Shown here: positions 19,200-29,941 of the stretch, in pieces
How positions within the stretch are numbered: the first letter of the stretch is position 1
Layout of the letters: each line of letters starts with the position of its first letter
From: Xanthomonas chitinilytica
Lineage (GTDB): Bacteria; Pseudomonadota; Gammaproteobacteria; Xanthomonadales; Xanthomonadaceae
Assembly: GCF_026107455.2 (NCBI RefSeq)
Contig: NZ_JAPCHY010000004.1
Location: 1 to 64,000, forward strand
DNA length: 64,000 bases
Reading direction: 5' to 3'
The notes under the pieces: generated by a model
Database searches by the model: none
The model's input: only the letters and a program-made list of their open reading frames with translations
What the model was told of the DNA's origin: nothing
Translations under genes and position numbers: made by a program

Positions 19200-19679
19200 T
19201 CAGGGCCTTGCCTGGTGGCGCTTGCCGATATCGCGCGCCAGCACGTAGACCACCAGCAGGTTGATCGCCAGCAGCAACCAGGTGGCCCAGCCCGGGTGCT
19301 GGAAGATGGCGTAGAGGTCCAGTGGCAGGTAAAGCGCCGCGGAAATGCAGCCCAGCCACGAGGCCCAGGCGCGGGCCCGCCACAGGCCCCATGCTTCCAG
19401 TGCGCGCAGCAGGCCATAGGCGACCAGCGCGGCGGCGCCCAGGTGCACGGTGTCGGGGGTGATCAGGTCCAGCAGCGAGGAGAACGATCCCTGCTCGGGG
19501 TCGCCGCCGATGCGGCGGATCAGGGCATCGACGATGTTGCGCAGCGGGGCGGGCCCGGAGATTTCCAGGCCGGCCGCCGCGAGAAAGGCCAGCACGGCCT
19601 TTCCCGCTTCCAGCAGCGCGATGGCTGCCAGACCCGGATGCGCGTGCGGATCCGGGTTGTAGGGCTTGTTGCCGGCCAA
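19200..19679 (-). CDS. DUF2127 family membrane protein
   Basis: A 159-aa predicted membrane protein with about four hydrophobic segments. Its pattern (GLLRALEAWGLWRARAWASWLG, then a PLDLY motif and a final long helix) fits DUF2127. Function is unknown. The only start found is TTG at 19679, 5 nt after the typA stop, with a poor ribosome-binding site, so translation probably depends on coupling to typA, or the start is misplaced. It is in the same orientation as typA and likely co-transcribed. Confidence 0.75.
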   Translation of the reverse strand: MAGNKPYNPDPHAHPGLAAIALLEAGKAVLAFLAAAGLEISGPAPLRNIVDALIRRIGGDPEQGSFSSLLDLITPDTVHLGAAALVAYGLLRALEAWGLWRARAWASWLGCISAALYLPLDLYAIFQHPGWATWLLLAINLLVVYVLARDIGKRHQARP

Positions 19680-19684
19680 CGCGA

Positions 19685-21514
<1,830 letters not shown>

Positions 21515-21560
21515 GCGAAAGGGGGCCAGTCGGCGCCGGATTTGGAAAAAGAAGTCCAAC

Positions 21561-21589
21561 ATTATACGGGCTCGGGGGCAGATCGCGAA
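21561..21589 (-). promoter_or_regulatory. typA promoter candidate
   Basis: On the minus strand, TATAAT (21566-21561) has a weak TTCGCG 17 bp upstream (21589-21584). It lies 47-75 nt before the typA start, in the divergent typA/ppiB region. Confidence 0.5.
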
Positions 21590-21739
21590 AAATCCGACCG
21601 TCGGGCCCCGAGGGCTCCATTCAGCTGGGCGCGGACAGCCGGCGGCCGGGGCGCCCCGGCCGCACCCCATCGGCCCGGGCGGCGGCCTGGGTGTATTCTA
21701 TTGGGCTGGTAAAACGCCCCCCGTAACCCAAGGATTTCC

Positions 21740-22234
21740 ATGTCCCTGATCGCCCATTTCGACACCTCCCGCGGCCCGATCAAGGTCGAGCTGTTCGCCG
21801 ACAAGGCGCCGCTGACCGTGGCCAACTTCGTCAACCTGGCCAAGCGCGGCTTCTACGACGGCCTGAGCTTCCACCGCGTGATCGCCGACTTCATGATCCA
21901 GGGCGGCTGCCCCGAGGGTTCCGGCCGTGGCGGCCCGGGCTACCGCTTCGAGGACGAGACCAACAACGGCGTCAAGCACGAGCGCGGCGTGTTGTCGATG
22001 GCCAACGCCGGCCCGAACACCAACGGCAGCCAGTTCTTCATCACCCACATCAAGACCGACTGGCTGGACGGCAAGCACACCGTGTTCGGCAAGGTGCTCG
22101 AAGGCCTGGACGTGGTCGATGCGGTGAAGCAGGGCGACACCATCAACAAGATCACCATCGAAGGCGATGCCGACGCCGCGCTGGCCGCCAAGGCCGACCG
22201 CGTGGCCGAGTGGAACAAGATCCTCGCCGCCTGA
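21740..22234 (+). CDS. ppiB: Cytoplasmic peptidyl-prolyl cis-trans isomerase B (cyclophilin)
   Basis: PpiB (164 aa) speeds proline isomerisation in the cytoplasm. No signal peptide is seen. The cyclophilin active-site blocks [13 protein letters not shown] and [16 protein letters not shown] are intact. AAGGA lies 5 nt before the ATG. It is divergent from typA and followed by mdh 115 nt later. Confidence 0.95.
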   Translation: MSLIAHFDTSRGPIKVELFADKAPLTVANFVNLAKRGFYDGLSFHRVIADFMIQGGCPEGSGRGGPGYRFEDETNNGVKHERGVLSMANAGPNTNGSQFFITHIKTDWLDGKHTVFGKVLEGLDVVDAVKQGDTINKITIEGDADAALAAKADRVAEWNKILAA

Positions 22235-22349
22235 CCGCCCCCCGGCCGCCTGCATGGGCGGCCAATCCCGAATCCGGGCAGGTGACGCCGCGTTGCCGCG
22301 CCGCCGTGGCTTGTCCACCCCACCAAGCTTCTTAGCAGAGGAAACCCCC

Positions 22350-23339
22350 ATGAAAGCACCCGTACGTGTTGCCGTGACCGGCGCTGCCGGCCAGATCGGT
22401 TACGCCCTGCTGTTCCGCATCGCCTCCGGCGAAATGCTGGGCAAGGACCAGCCGGTCATCCTGCAGCTGCTCGAGCTGGACAACGAAAAGGCCCAGGCCG
22501 CGCTGCAGGGCGTGGTGATGGAGCTGGAAGATTGCGCGTTCCCGCTGCTGGCCGGCGTGGTGACCACCGCCGATCCGCTGGTCGCGTTCAAGGACGTCGA
22601 CGTCGCCCTGCTGGTCGGCGCGCGTCCGCGTGGCCCGGGCATGGAGCGCAAGGACCTGTTGCTGGAGAACGCCAAGATCTTCACCGTGCAGGGCAAGGCG
22701 CTGAACGCCGTGGCCAAGCGCGACGTGAAGGTGCTGGTGGTCGGCAACCCGGCCAACACCAACGCCTACATCGCCATGAAGTCGGCGCCGGACCTGGATC
22801 CGAAGAACTTCACCGCGATGCTGCGCCTGGACCACAACCGCGCCCTGAGCCAGCTGGCCGCCAAGACCGGCAAGGCCGTGGACAGCTTCGAGAAGTTCAC
22901 CGTGTGGGGCAACCACAGCCCGACCATGTACCCGGACTACCGCTTCGCCACCACCAGCGGCGGCGCCTCGGTGGCCGAGCTGATCAACGACCAGGAATGG
23001 AACGCCGGCACCTTCATCCCGACCGTCGGCAAGCGCGGCGCTGCGATCATCGCCGCCCGTGGCCTGTCCTCGGCCGCCTCGGCCGCCAATGCCGCCATCG
23101 ACCACGTGCATGACTGGGTGCTGGGCAGCAACGGCAAGTGGGTGACCATGGGCGTTCCGTCCGATGGCTCCTACGGCATCCCGGAAGGCGTGATCTTCGG
23201 CTTCCCGGTGACCACCGAGAACGGCAAGTACAGCATCGTCAAGGACCTGCCGATCGACGACTTCTCCAAGAAGTACATCGACATCACCCTGGCCGAGCTG
23301 GAAGAAGAGCGCGCCGGCGTGGCCGATCTGCTGGGCTGA
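22350..23339 (+). CDS. mdh: Malate dehydrogenase
   Basis: Mdh (329 aa) converts malate and oxaloacetate using NAD in the TCA cycle. It is of the 325-330-aa type found in Xanthomonads and cytosolic relatives. Visible are the Rossmann motif [17 protein letters not shown], the substrate loop [15 protein letters not shown], the [11 protein letters not shown] block, and the catalytic histidine in [20 protein letters not shown] precedes the ATG. A glycosyltransferase gene follows only 37 nt downstream, with no terminator visible between them. Confidence 0.96.
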   Translation: MKAPVRVAVTGAAGQIGYALLFRIASGEMLGKDQPVILQLLELDNEKAQAALQGVVMELEDCAFPLLAGVVTTADPLVAFKDVDVALLVGARPRGPGMERKDLLLENAKIFTVQGKALNAVAKRDVKVLVVGNPANTNAYIAMKSAPDLDPKNFTAMLRLDHNRALSQLAAKTGKAVDSFEKFTVWGNHSPTMYPDYRFATTSGGASVAELINDQEWNAGTFIPTVGKRGAAIIAARGLSSAASAANAAIDHVHDWVLGSNGKWVTMGVPSDGSYGIPEGVIFGFPVTTENGKYSIVKDLPIDDFSKKYIDITLAELEEERAGVADLLG

Positions 23340-23376
23340 TCGGAAGGTGGTTGCCTGCACGCCGGGGGCGGCGCTG

Positions 23377-24351
23377 ATGGACGGCAGCGCCGCTGCAAAG
23401 CCGACGGTCGCCGTCGTCATTCCAACGTATCGTGCAAGCAATTCCGTGCTCGACGTCATCTCCAGGATCGGCGCCGAGGTCGACCTCATCATCGTTGTCG
23501 ACGATGCCTGCCCGGAGTCCAGCGGACTCCGGGTCCAGGCCGAGTCGGGCGATTCCCGGGTCCAGGTGTTGTTCAACAGCCGGAATCTCGGGGTTGGGGG
23601 GGCAGTGGTCGCCGGCTACCGCCGAGCGCTCGAACTCGGCGCGCAGATCTGTGTGAAGCTGGACGCGGACGGCCAGATGGACCCGGCCCTGATCCCGGAA
23701 TTCGTCGCCCCCATCGCCGCCCATGAGGCGGATTACACGAAGGGCAACCGTTTCTTTCACATCCGCGACGTGGTGGCGATGCCGGTCGTGCGCTTGATCG
23801 GCAATGCGTCGTTGTCCTTCCTCTGCAAGCTGTCCAGCGGCTATTGGCACGTGTTCGATCCAACCAATGGCTACACCGCCATCCATGCCGACTGCCTGCG
23901 CGAAGTGGAACTGGACAAGCTGGAGCGTCGCTATTTCTTCGAGAGCGATCTGCTGTTCCGCTTGCACCTGGTGGATGCGGTCGTGGTGGACGTGCCGATG
24001 CGCGCGGTCTATGGGGAAGAGCGCTCCGGTCTCAATCCTTTCAGGGAAGTGCCGCGGTTCGCCCGGTCACATGCGCGCAACTTCCTGAAGCGGATCTTCT
24101 ACGAGTACTTCCTGCGCGATTTCAGCCTGGCGTCGGTGCAGCTGCTCGGCGGCCTGGGGCTGTTGGCGTTCGCCATGGTCCATGGTGGCCTCACCTGGTA
24201 TACGAACTTCCTTCGCGGCGTCGAGTCGCCGGCCGGTACCATCGCGGTGGTCAGCATTTCCGCGATCGTCGGCTTCGTGCTGCTGCAGGGGTTCTTCGCC
24301 TTCGACTACAGTCGTATACCGCGGCGGGTAGTGCATCGTTTCCTGCGCTGA
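23377..24351 (+). CDS. Family 2 glycosyltransferase with C-terminal membrane anchor
   Basis: A 324-aa GT2 enzyme. The N-terminal GT-A domain begins VAVVIPTYRASNSV and carries the metal-binding D96-A-D98 (LDADGQMD) and the acceptor-side block RYFFESDLLFRL. Two hydrophobic segments follow at about residues 257-276 and 288-310. This layout is that of polyprenyl-phosphate sugar transferases (ArnC, GtrB, DPM types), so it probably charges undecaprenyl phosphate with a sugar on the inner face of the inner membrane. A GTG at 23347 could add 10 residues; the ATG at 23377 is preferred by alignment of the domain start. It pairs with the next gene. By eye, base composition is a little less GC-rich than neighbours. 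Confidence 0.82.
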   Translation: MDGSAAAKPTVAVVIPTYRASNSVLDVISRIGAEVDLIIVVDDACPESSGLRVQAESGDSRVQVLFNSRNLGVGGAVVAGYRRALELGAQICVKLDADGQMDPALIPEFVAPIAAHEADYTKGNRFFHIRDVVAMPVVRLIGNASLSFLCKLSSGYWHVFDPTNGYTAIHADCLREVELDKLERRYFFESDLLFRLHLVDAVVVDVPMRAVYGEERSGLNPFREVPRFARSHARNFLKRIFYEYFLRDFSLASVQLLGGLGLLAFAMVHGGLTWYTNFLRGVESPAGTIAVVSISAIVGFVLLQGFFAFDYSRIPRRVVHRFLR

Positions 24352-24410
24352 GTCGGCTGTCGGGTCCTGTCGATCTGCAGCGACGCTTTCCCTAGTCTGA
24401 GGCATCAAGC

Positions 24411-26111
24411 TTGCGCAACCTGATTCGAGAAATGCCGTACGCCGGCCTGGTAGCGATCTGCTTTTCGCTGATCGGGTACTACTTCTTCACCGGGTTGTAT
24501 TGCAGCGACGATACCCGCTATCTCATCGGGGCGATCAAGATTGCGTTGGGGGAGCCCATTTCGGTGACCTCGCTCGCCGAACGTCGGGTGATGTTCCTGT
24601 TGCCCGGGGCAATGATGTATGCGCCGGGAGTGGACCTGGAGCTTCTGGTCGTTCCTTACACCCTGTTTTTCGTGGGCCTGGGGGCGGTGGGTTACTTCCT
24701 CGCCCGGCGTGTGCTGTCGCGCATGGCCGCGGTGGCCGCGATGGTGCTGGCAGGCACGCAACCGGTGTTCTTCCTGTATGCCGGCGCGATGCTTCCCGAT
24801 CTGGCATCGACGCTCTTCCTGATGCTCGGCCTGTTGTTCCTGTGCTGTTGGCTGGAGGCCGTGGCTGCCAAGCCAGGGGATTCGCGCCGGTCCGCCTGGT
24901 TCGCCTTCGGCCTCGGCGCCAGCATCGCCACCGCGTTCACCTTGAAGGAAAGCGGCCTGGTGCTGCTGCCCGTGCCGTTGGCGGTGATGGCATTGATGGG
25001 CCTGCGGCGCAATCTTGCCGCTTCACTGCGAGACGGCATTGCGCTGGCGATCGGTTTTGCCGCGGTGTTGGCGATCGAATCGCTGGTGTTCCGCATTGCC
25101 GCCGGGCAGTGGCATTCCAGTGTGGCCAGCTTGCTGGTGCCGCACGATGTCGCCGGCTTCATCGAGACCCAGGGGCGCTCGCCGATCGCAAGGCTGCGTA
25201 CGCTGCGGTACCTGCTTGGCCCGCATACCTCCGCCTTGTTCGCTCTGGCTGCTGTCGCGTCCTTGCGGCTGGCCTTTATCTGGTACCAGCGACGACTACC
25301 CGGCCATATGGGATTGGCATGGCTGGCGGTGGTGGGTTTCTGGGCCTGGCCGCTGTTCTATTTCACTTTCGGCACGGCTTCGTTGAGCAGCTACCTGTTG
25401 CCGGTGATGCAGCAGCGGTACTACGCGCCGAGTATCGTGCCGGCCGCGATCCTCGTCGTGAATCTGATGGTGTCCGTGGTTCACCTGGCGCGCGCCGGAG
25501 CGGCAGCCAGATTGTCGATGGCGGTGTCGGCCACGGTAGCGATCTGGTTGGCCAGCGCGCCATACCTGGACCGCGGAGAGCGCGGGCTCATCTACGCGGC
25601 TGCAGCCAAGGAAGCGTTTACGCAGGCCCGGGAGGATGCGCGCCAGCGATACCCGGGGATTCCGCTTTACGACGTTGCAAGTGGCTGGACCACCGACTTG
25701 AACCGGTGCCGGGCGTTGCTGATGCCCGTGTACCCCGACGGCGAGAACCGACTGATGCAGGCGATCCGGAGCGGCGACGACGTTCGCGGCCGGTTCGGAT
25801 ACCGGCAACTGGACGACATGAGCCCGCCCTTCCTGGTTGCCGGGCACGGGGCGTTCATGGAGGCCAGGAAGCCTTCGCGCTGGGTCGCCTCGCTGCGCGT
25901 GCAGGTCGAGGAAGGGCGCATGCAGGCCACCCGGGTGGGACGATACGGGCAGGTGCCCAGGCGGGCCTTGCGCGGCTTGTCCTGGTTGCCCAGGACGGTT
26001 GCGGCGGCCCGTGCCAGCGGTATCTCCCCGGCACGGGAAAGGGCCGATGCTCCCACCCCGGCCGAACCGAACGAGGTGGAGATGTACCTGATCAGCCCGG
26101 GCCGCCTCTGA
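24411..26111 (+). CDS. GT-C type membrane glycosyltransferase (ArnT/PMT-like)
   Basis: A 566-aa polytopic protein with about 10-12 hydrophobic segments over residues 1-380. An acidic motif CSDDTRYL lies in the first outer loop, as in ArnT/PMT-type enzymes that use polyprenyl-phosphate sugars on the periplasmic side. A soluble C-terminal part of about 180 residues (384-566) shows no family I recognise. The start is TTG: GAGG at 24399-24402 is 8 nt upstream of it, while the first ATG (24432) has only a poor site. It probably transfers the sugar made by the preceding GT2 to an envelope acceptor; acceptor and sugar are unknown. No GtrA-like flippase is adjacent. Confidence 0.72.
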   Translation: MRNLIREMPYAGLVAICFSLIGYYFFTGLYCSDDTRYLIGAIKIALGEPISVTSLAERRVMFLLPGAMMYAPGVDLELLVVPYTLFFVGLGAVGYFLARRVLSRMAAVAAMVLAGTQPVFFLYAGAMLPDLASTLFLMLGLLFLCCWLEAVAAKPGDSRRSAWFAFGLGASIATAFTLKESGLVLLPVPLAVMALMGLRRNLAASLRDGIALAIGFAAVLAIESLVFRIAAGQWHSSVASLLVPHDVAGFIETQGRSPIARLRTLRYLLGPHTSALFALAAVASLRLAFIWYQRRLPGHMGLAWLAVVGFWAWPLFYFTFGTASLSSYLLPVMQQRYYAPSIVPAAILVVNLMVSVVHLARAGAAARLSMAVSATVAIWLASAPYLDRGERGLIYAAAAKEAFTQAREDARQRYPGIPLYDVASGWTTDLNRCRALLMPVYPDGENRLMQAIRSGDDVRGRFGYRQLDDMSPPFLVAGHGAFMEARKPSRWVASLRVQVEEGRMQATRVGRYGQVPRRALRGLSWLPRTVAAARASGISPARERADAPTPAEPNEVEMYLISPGRL

Positions 26112-26133
26112 CCGCATCCGGGGTGCGGTATTA

Positions 26134-26145
26134 CGACCATGGTCG
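26134..26145. promoter_or_regulatory. 12-bp palindrome upstream of prpE
   Basis: The perfect palindrome CGACCATGGTCG lies 64 nt before the prpE GTG, in the only gap ahead of that gene. It could be an operator for a dimeric regulator; this is inference. Confidence 0.3.
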
Positions 26146-26208
26146 CAGCGCCAGGCAGATTTCTCCGGACTATGCTCGCAAGGGTCATCGCAGGTCTGGG
26201 AGGGCTTT

Positions 26209-28086
26209 GTGGGCTACGAAGAGATCTACCGTCGTTCGATCGACGAACCGGAGGCGTTCTGGGGCGAAGAGGCGCAGCGGATCCACTGGCACAAGCCACC
26301 GCAGCAGGTCCTGGACTATTCCAATCCGCCGTTCCGGCGCTGGTTCGTCGGCGGGCAGACCAACCTCTGCTACAACGCCGTGGACCGGCACCTGGCCGAG
26401 CGGCCCGACCAGCTCGCGTTGGTGGCAGTCTCCACCGAAACCAACGTCACCCGTGAGATCAGCTACCGCGAGCTGTACCGCGAGGTGAACGCCTTCGCCG
26501 CGGTGCTCAAGCGGCTGGACGTGGTGCGTGGCGACCGCGTGGTGATCTACATGCCGAACATGGCCGAGGCGGTGTTCGCGATGCTGGCCTGCGCGCGCAT
26601 CGGTGCGGTGCACTCGGTGGTGTTCGGTGGTTTCGCCGCGCACAACCTGGCGCTGCGCATCGACGACGCGCAGCCGAAGCTGCTGATCGCCGCCGATGCC
26701 GGCATGCGCGGCGGCAAGGTGATTCCCTACAAGCCGATGGTGGATGCGGCCTGCGCCGAGGCGGAATTCCCGCCGCCGAAGGTGCTCATCGTTTCCCGCG
26801 GCCTGGACCCGGCCGAGCCGAAGCTGGCCGGCCGCGACGTCGACTACGCGACGCTGCGCGCCGAGGTCGGCGAGGCCGAGGTGCCGGTGGAATGGCTCGA
26901 GTCCAACGAGCCCAGCTACCTGCTCTATACCTCCGGCACCACCGGCAAGCCCAAGGGGGTGCAGCGCGACGTCGGCGGCTATGCGGTGGCGATGGCGCAG
27001 TCGATGCGCACCGTGTTCGATTGCGCGCCGGGGCAGGTGATGTTCTCCACCTCCGACGTCGGCTGGGCGGTGGGGCATTCCTACAACGTCTATGGGCCGC
27101 TGATCGGCGGCTGCACCTCGCTGTTGTACGAGGGGCTGCCGGTGAACCCGGATCCGGGCATCTGGTGGTCGCTGTGCGAGAAGTACGGCGTGCGCACGAT
27201 GTTCTCCTCGCCGACCGCGATCCGCGTGCTGAAGAAGCACGACGTCTCCTTCATCCGCGACCACGACCTGTCTGCGCTGGAATACCTGTTCCTGGCCGGC
27301 GAACCGCTGGACGAGCCGACCGCCGACTGGATCAGCAATGCGCTGGGCAAGCCGGTGATCGACAACTACTGGCAGACCGAGACCGGCTGGCCGGCGCTGA
27401 CCCTGCTGCCGGGCCTGGACATGAAACCGGTCAGGTTCGGCTCGCCCGGGTTCCCCAATCTGGGGTACCGGATGAAGGTGATCGACGAACGCAGCGGCGA
27501 CGAGGTGCCGCCCGGGCAGAAGGGGGTGCTGGTGATCCAGCCGCCGTTGCCGCCGGGCTGCATGAGCACGGTGTGGAACGACGACGAGCGCTTCCTGAAG
27601 AGCTACTTCGGCCATTTCAAGGAGCTGCTCTACAGCTCGCTGGACTGGGCCATCCGCGACGAGCAGGGCTATACCTTCATCCTCGGCCGCACCGACGACG
27701 TCATCAATGTCGCCGGCCACCGCCTGGGCACGCGCGAGATCGAGGAGGCCATTTCCAGCCATCCGGGCGTGGCCGAGGCTGCGGTCATCGGCGTCAAGGA
27801 CGAGCTGAAGGGGCAGGTGCCGATGGTGTTCGTCACCATGAAGCAGGCGCAGCCGGGCGACTGCAGCGGCCTGGTGGCTGAAATGATGCAACGGGTCACG
27901 GATCAGCTGGGGGCGGTGGCGCGGCCGGCGCATATCCACGTGGTCAATGCGCTGCCCAAGACCCGTTCGGGTAAGCTGTTGCGGCGTTCGTTGCAGGCAT
28001 TGGCGGAGCAGCGCGACCCGGGGGATCTTTCGACGCTCGACGATCCGGGGGCACTGGAGGAGATCCGCCGCGCGCTGGGGAAATAG
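26209..28086 (+). CDS. prpE: Propionyl-CoA synthetase (acyl-CoA synthetase, PrpE type)
   Basis: A 625-aa AMP-forming synthetase that activates propionate, and possibly acetate, to its CoA ester. The N-terminal PrpE block with FRRWFVGGQTNLCYNAVDRH is typical, followed by the adenylation motif YTSGTTGKPKG (about residues 240-250), NYWQTETGWP, and the catalytic K589 in KTRSGKLLRR. That lysine is the acetylation-controlled residue in the family. The start is GTG with GGGAGG 5 nt upstream. The methylcitrate genes prpBCD are not nearby, so the role is assigned by sequence, not context. Confidence 0.88.
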   Translation: MGYEEIYRRSIDEPEAFWGEEAQRIHWHKPPQQVLDYSNPPFRRWFVGGQTNLCYNAVDRHLAERPDQLALVAVSTETNVTREISYRELYREVNAFAAVLKRLDVVRGDRVVIYMPNMAEAVFAMLACARIGAVHSVVFGGFAAHNLALRIDDAQPKLLIAADAGMRGGKVIPYKPMVDAACAEAEFPPPKVLIVSRGLDPAEPKLAGRDVDYATLRAEVGEAEVPVEWLESNEPSYLLYTSGTTGKPKGVQRDVGGYAVAMAQSMRTVFDCAPGQVMFSTSDVGWAVGHSYNVYGPLIGGCTSLLYEGLPVNPDPGIWWSLCEKYGVRTMFSSPTAIRVLKKHDVSFIRDHDLSALEYLFLAGEPLDEPTADWISNALGKPVIDNYWQTETGWPALTLLPGLDMKPVRFGSPGFPNLGYRMKVIDERSGDEVPPGQKGVLVIQPPLPPGCMSTVWNDDERFLKSYFGHFKELLYSSLDWAIRDEQGYTFILGRTDDVINVAGHRLGTREIEEAISSHPGVAEAAVIGVKDELKGQVPMVFVTMKQAQPGDCSGLVAEMMQRVTDQLGAVARPAHIHVVNALPKTRSGKLLRRSLQALAEQRDPGDLSTLDDPGALEEIRRALGK

Positions 28087-28215
28087 CGCGGGGGGCCGCC
28101 GGCTGGCGGCCAGTCTGTGCGATCGCAGGGGAGGGGCAGAGCGAGGTCCGCGCCGGCGCAAGCGCCGCGGCAGCCTGCCCCATTGCAATGCGATGCAGCA
28201 CAACAGGGGGGGAAG

Positions 28216-28695
28216 ATGGCTTTGATCCATGCCAAGACGGAGGCTGGCCGCCAGGAGATCGAGGATCGCGGGCGGAAATTGCCGCCGGCATTGCGCTCGA
28301 TCCTGCTGATGGTGGACGGCCAGCGCGACGACGAGGAACTCGGACAACTGGGGCAGAACCTGCGGGCGCCGGACGATGCGCTGGCGCAGCTGGCCGCGAT
28401 GGGGTTGATCGAGGCGGTGGCCGGGCAGGCGTCCGCGGCGCCGAAGGTGATGGCGACCGCGAAGATCGGCAACGATCCGGAGCGCTACCAGCAGCTGTAC
28501 GACTGGATGACCGAGTCGGTGCGCAAGCACCTGGGCCTGAAGGGGTACTTCCTGCAGTTGAAGATCGAACGCGCCGATACCGCGACCGGGCTGGAGCAGC
28601 TGTGGCCGGATGTGGCCAATGCGCTCAGCAAGTCCAAGAGCCATGCCTTCGCCACGCGCTGGCTGGAAGAGACGCGCGCGCTGGTATCGACCTGA
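28216..28695 (+). CDS. Conserved hypothetical protein, 159 aa
   Basis: I do not recognise a named family. The protein is soluble, with no signal peptide. Residues 1-60 (AGRQEIEDRGRKLPPALRSI, then LLMVDGQRDDEEL) resemble a short N-terminal module seen in various proteobacterial regulatory proteins, with a helical arrangement that could be winged-helix-like. The C-terminal half is helical and includes RYQQLYDWMTESVRKHLGLK. A purine-rich GGGGGGAAG precedes the ATG. It lies 129 nt after prpE and 111 nt before the SUFU gene, all on the + strand. Function unknown. Confidence 0.75.
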   Translation: MALIHAKTEAGRQEIEDRGRKLPPALRSILLMVDGQRDDEELGQLGQNLRAPDDALAQLAAMGLIEAVAGQASAAPKVMATAKIGNDPERYQQLYDWMTESVRKHLGLKGYFLQLKIERADTATGLEQLWPDVANALSKSKSHAFATRWLEETRALVST

Positions 28696-28806
28696 GGCGG
28701 CCGGGCCGCTGGCCCTTCGCCAGCGGCCTGCGGGCTATGCCACTGCGGTCGTGCCGGCCGGGGCATGCACTACCATGCCGGCTTCTTTGCGACAGGAGCG
28801 CCAGGC

Positions 28807-29868
28807 ATGGCCCATGACGACCACGATGAGGCCGGCAGCCCCGGCTGGGATGCCATCAATGCCGCATTGGCGGCCGCGTACCCGGGGCAGGAGCCCCGGC
28901 ACTATGGCACCGTCATGCCCTACACCCTGGGGGGCCACGATCCGCTCGACGGCATCAGTGTGTACTGGAGCGAAGCGCCGCGCCCGCACTGGAGCTATGT
29001 CACCTATGGCTTTTCCGAGCTGTACGACAAGCAGAGCGACGATCCGCAGGACAGCGGCTACGGATTCGAACTGACTTTCCGCCTGGCGATGGCGCCCGGC
29101 GAAGGCGGTGATGGCACGCCGCCGGTGTGGCCGATGAACCTGCTGCAGAACCTTGCCCGCTACGTCTTCGGCAGCGGCAACGTGTTCGAGGAGGGGCACC
29201 ATCTCGATGCCAATGGCCCCATCGCGCTGGATACCGAAACCCGGCTGCGTCACCTGGCCTTCGTCGCCGATCCGCGGCTGGGGGCAATCGATACCGCCAA
29301 CGGTCATCTGCGCTTCCTGCAGGTGGTGGGGTTGACCGACGACGAGATGGCGGCGGTCAAGCGCTGGTCCACCACCGGCGTACTGCGGGTGCTGGAGCCG
29401 GCCATGCCGCTGTGGATCACCGACCTGTCGCGCGGCTCGCTGCTGCAGGACCCGGCGCTGGCCGGGCAGATCGAGGCCGGCAGCCGGCGCGAGGGTTCCA
29501 GTACCGGCATGCTGTTCGTGGAGACGCTGGAATGGTCGCTCGACAATGGTGTCGCCACGCTGGTGCTGGGGGCGGGGCAGGTTCCCAGCGTGCTCGAGCT
29601 GCTGCCGCTGCGCCTGCGCCACGGCAAGCCACTGGTGGTGCTCGGCAGGGATAGGCGCTGGCGGTTTGAACCGGGAGCCGTGGACGCCATCGCGATCGAC
29701 GGCGACGAAGCGCGCTGCGTTCTCTCCGATGCCAGCCTGCAAACGCTGCTGGACGGTGTGCATGCGCAACGTGGCCGGTATCCGTTGCCCGGCGGAACGC
29801 TGCAGATCGAGGTGCGGCCTACCTCGCTGCGCGACGGCCAGGGCAATGTGATCCGCGAGATCGGTTGA
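28807..29868 (+). CDS. SUFU (suppressor of fused) domain protein
   Basis: A 353-aa protein whose N-terminal about 190 residues fit the SUFU domain: the block WDAINAALAAAYPGQEPRHYG, then LDGISVYWSEAPRPHWSYVT, GFELTFRLA and WPMNLLQNLARYVF. The C-terminal region (about 200-353) looks like the extension found in longer bacterial SUFU proteins. Some bacterial SUFU proteins are immunity proteins of polymorphic toxins; no toxin gene is adjacent here. The start at 28807 is chosen because AGGAG (28794-28798) is 8 nt upstream; an earlier in-frame ATG at 28765 lacks this. A strong terminator follows. Confidence 0.8.
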   Translation: MAHDDHDEAGSPGWDAINAALAAAYPGQEPRHYGTVMPYTLGGHDPLDGISVYWSEAPRPHWSYVTYGFSELYDKQSDDPQDSGYGFELTFRLAMAPGEGGDGTPPVWPMNLLQNLARYVFGSGNVFEEGHHLDANGPIALDTETRLRHLAFVADPRLGAIDTANGHLRFLQVVGLTDDEMAAVKRWSTTGVLRVLEPAMPLWITDLSRGSLLQDPALAGQIEAGSRREGSSTGMLFVETLEWSLDNGVATLVLGAGQVPSVLELLPLRLRHGKPLVVLGRDRRWRFEPGAVDAIAIDGDEARCVLSDASLQTLLDGVHAQRGRYPLPGGTLQIEVRPTSLRDGQGNVIREIG

Positions 29869-29889
29869 GGGGTGCGGTCACGGGAAATG

Positions 29890-29917
29890 AAAAGGCCCGG
29901 CGATTGCCGGGCCTTTT
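29890..29917. terminator. Bidirectional terminator between SUFU gene and GST gene
   Basis: A 12-bp perfect stem AAAAGGCCCGGC / GCCGGGCCTTTT closes a GATT loop. It lies between two convergent genes and has A/T flanks on both sides, so it can serve both. Confidence 0.85.
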
Positions 29918-29941
29918 CGGCTGCAGGCCTTGCGTCGGGGG

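Noticed and set aside
26185-28644. Open frame of 819 codons on the minus strand opposite prpE
   Set aside because: Its predicted product is rich in Arg, His, Leu and Gln, with no known domain. It mirrors a real, well-conserved gene. Long antisense frames are common in high-GC DNA with strong codon bias.
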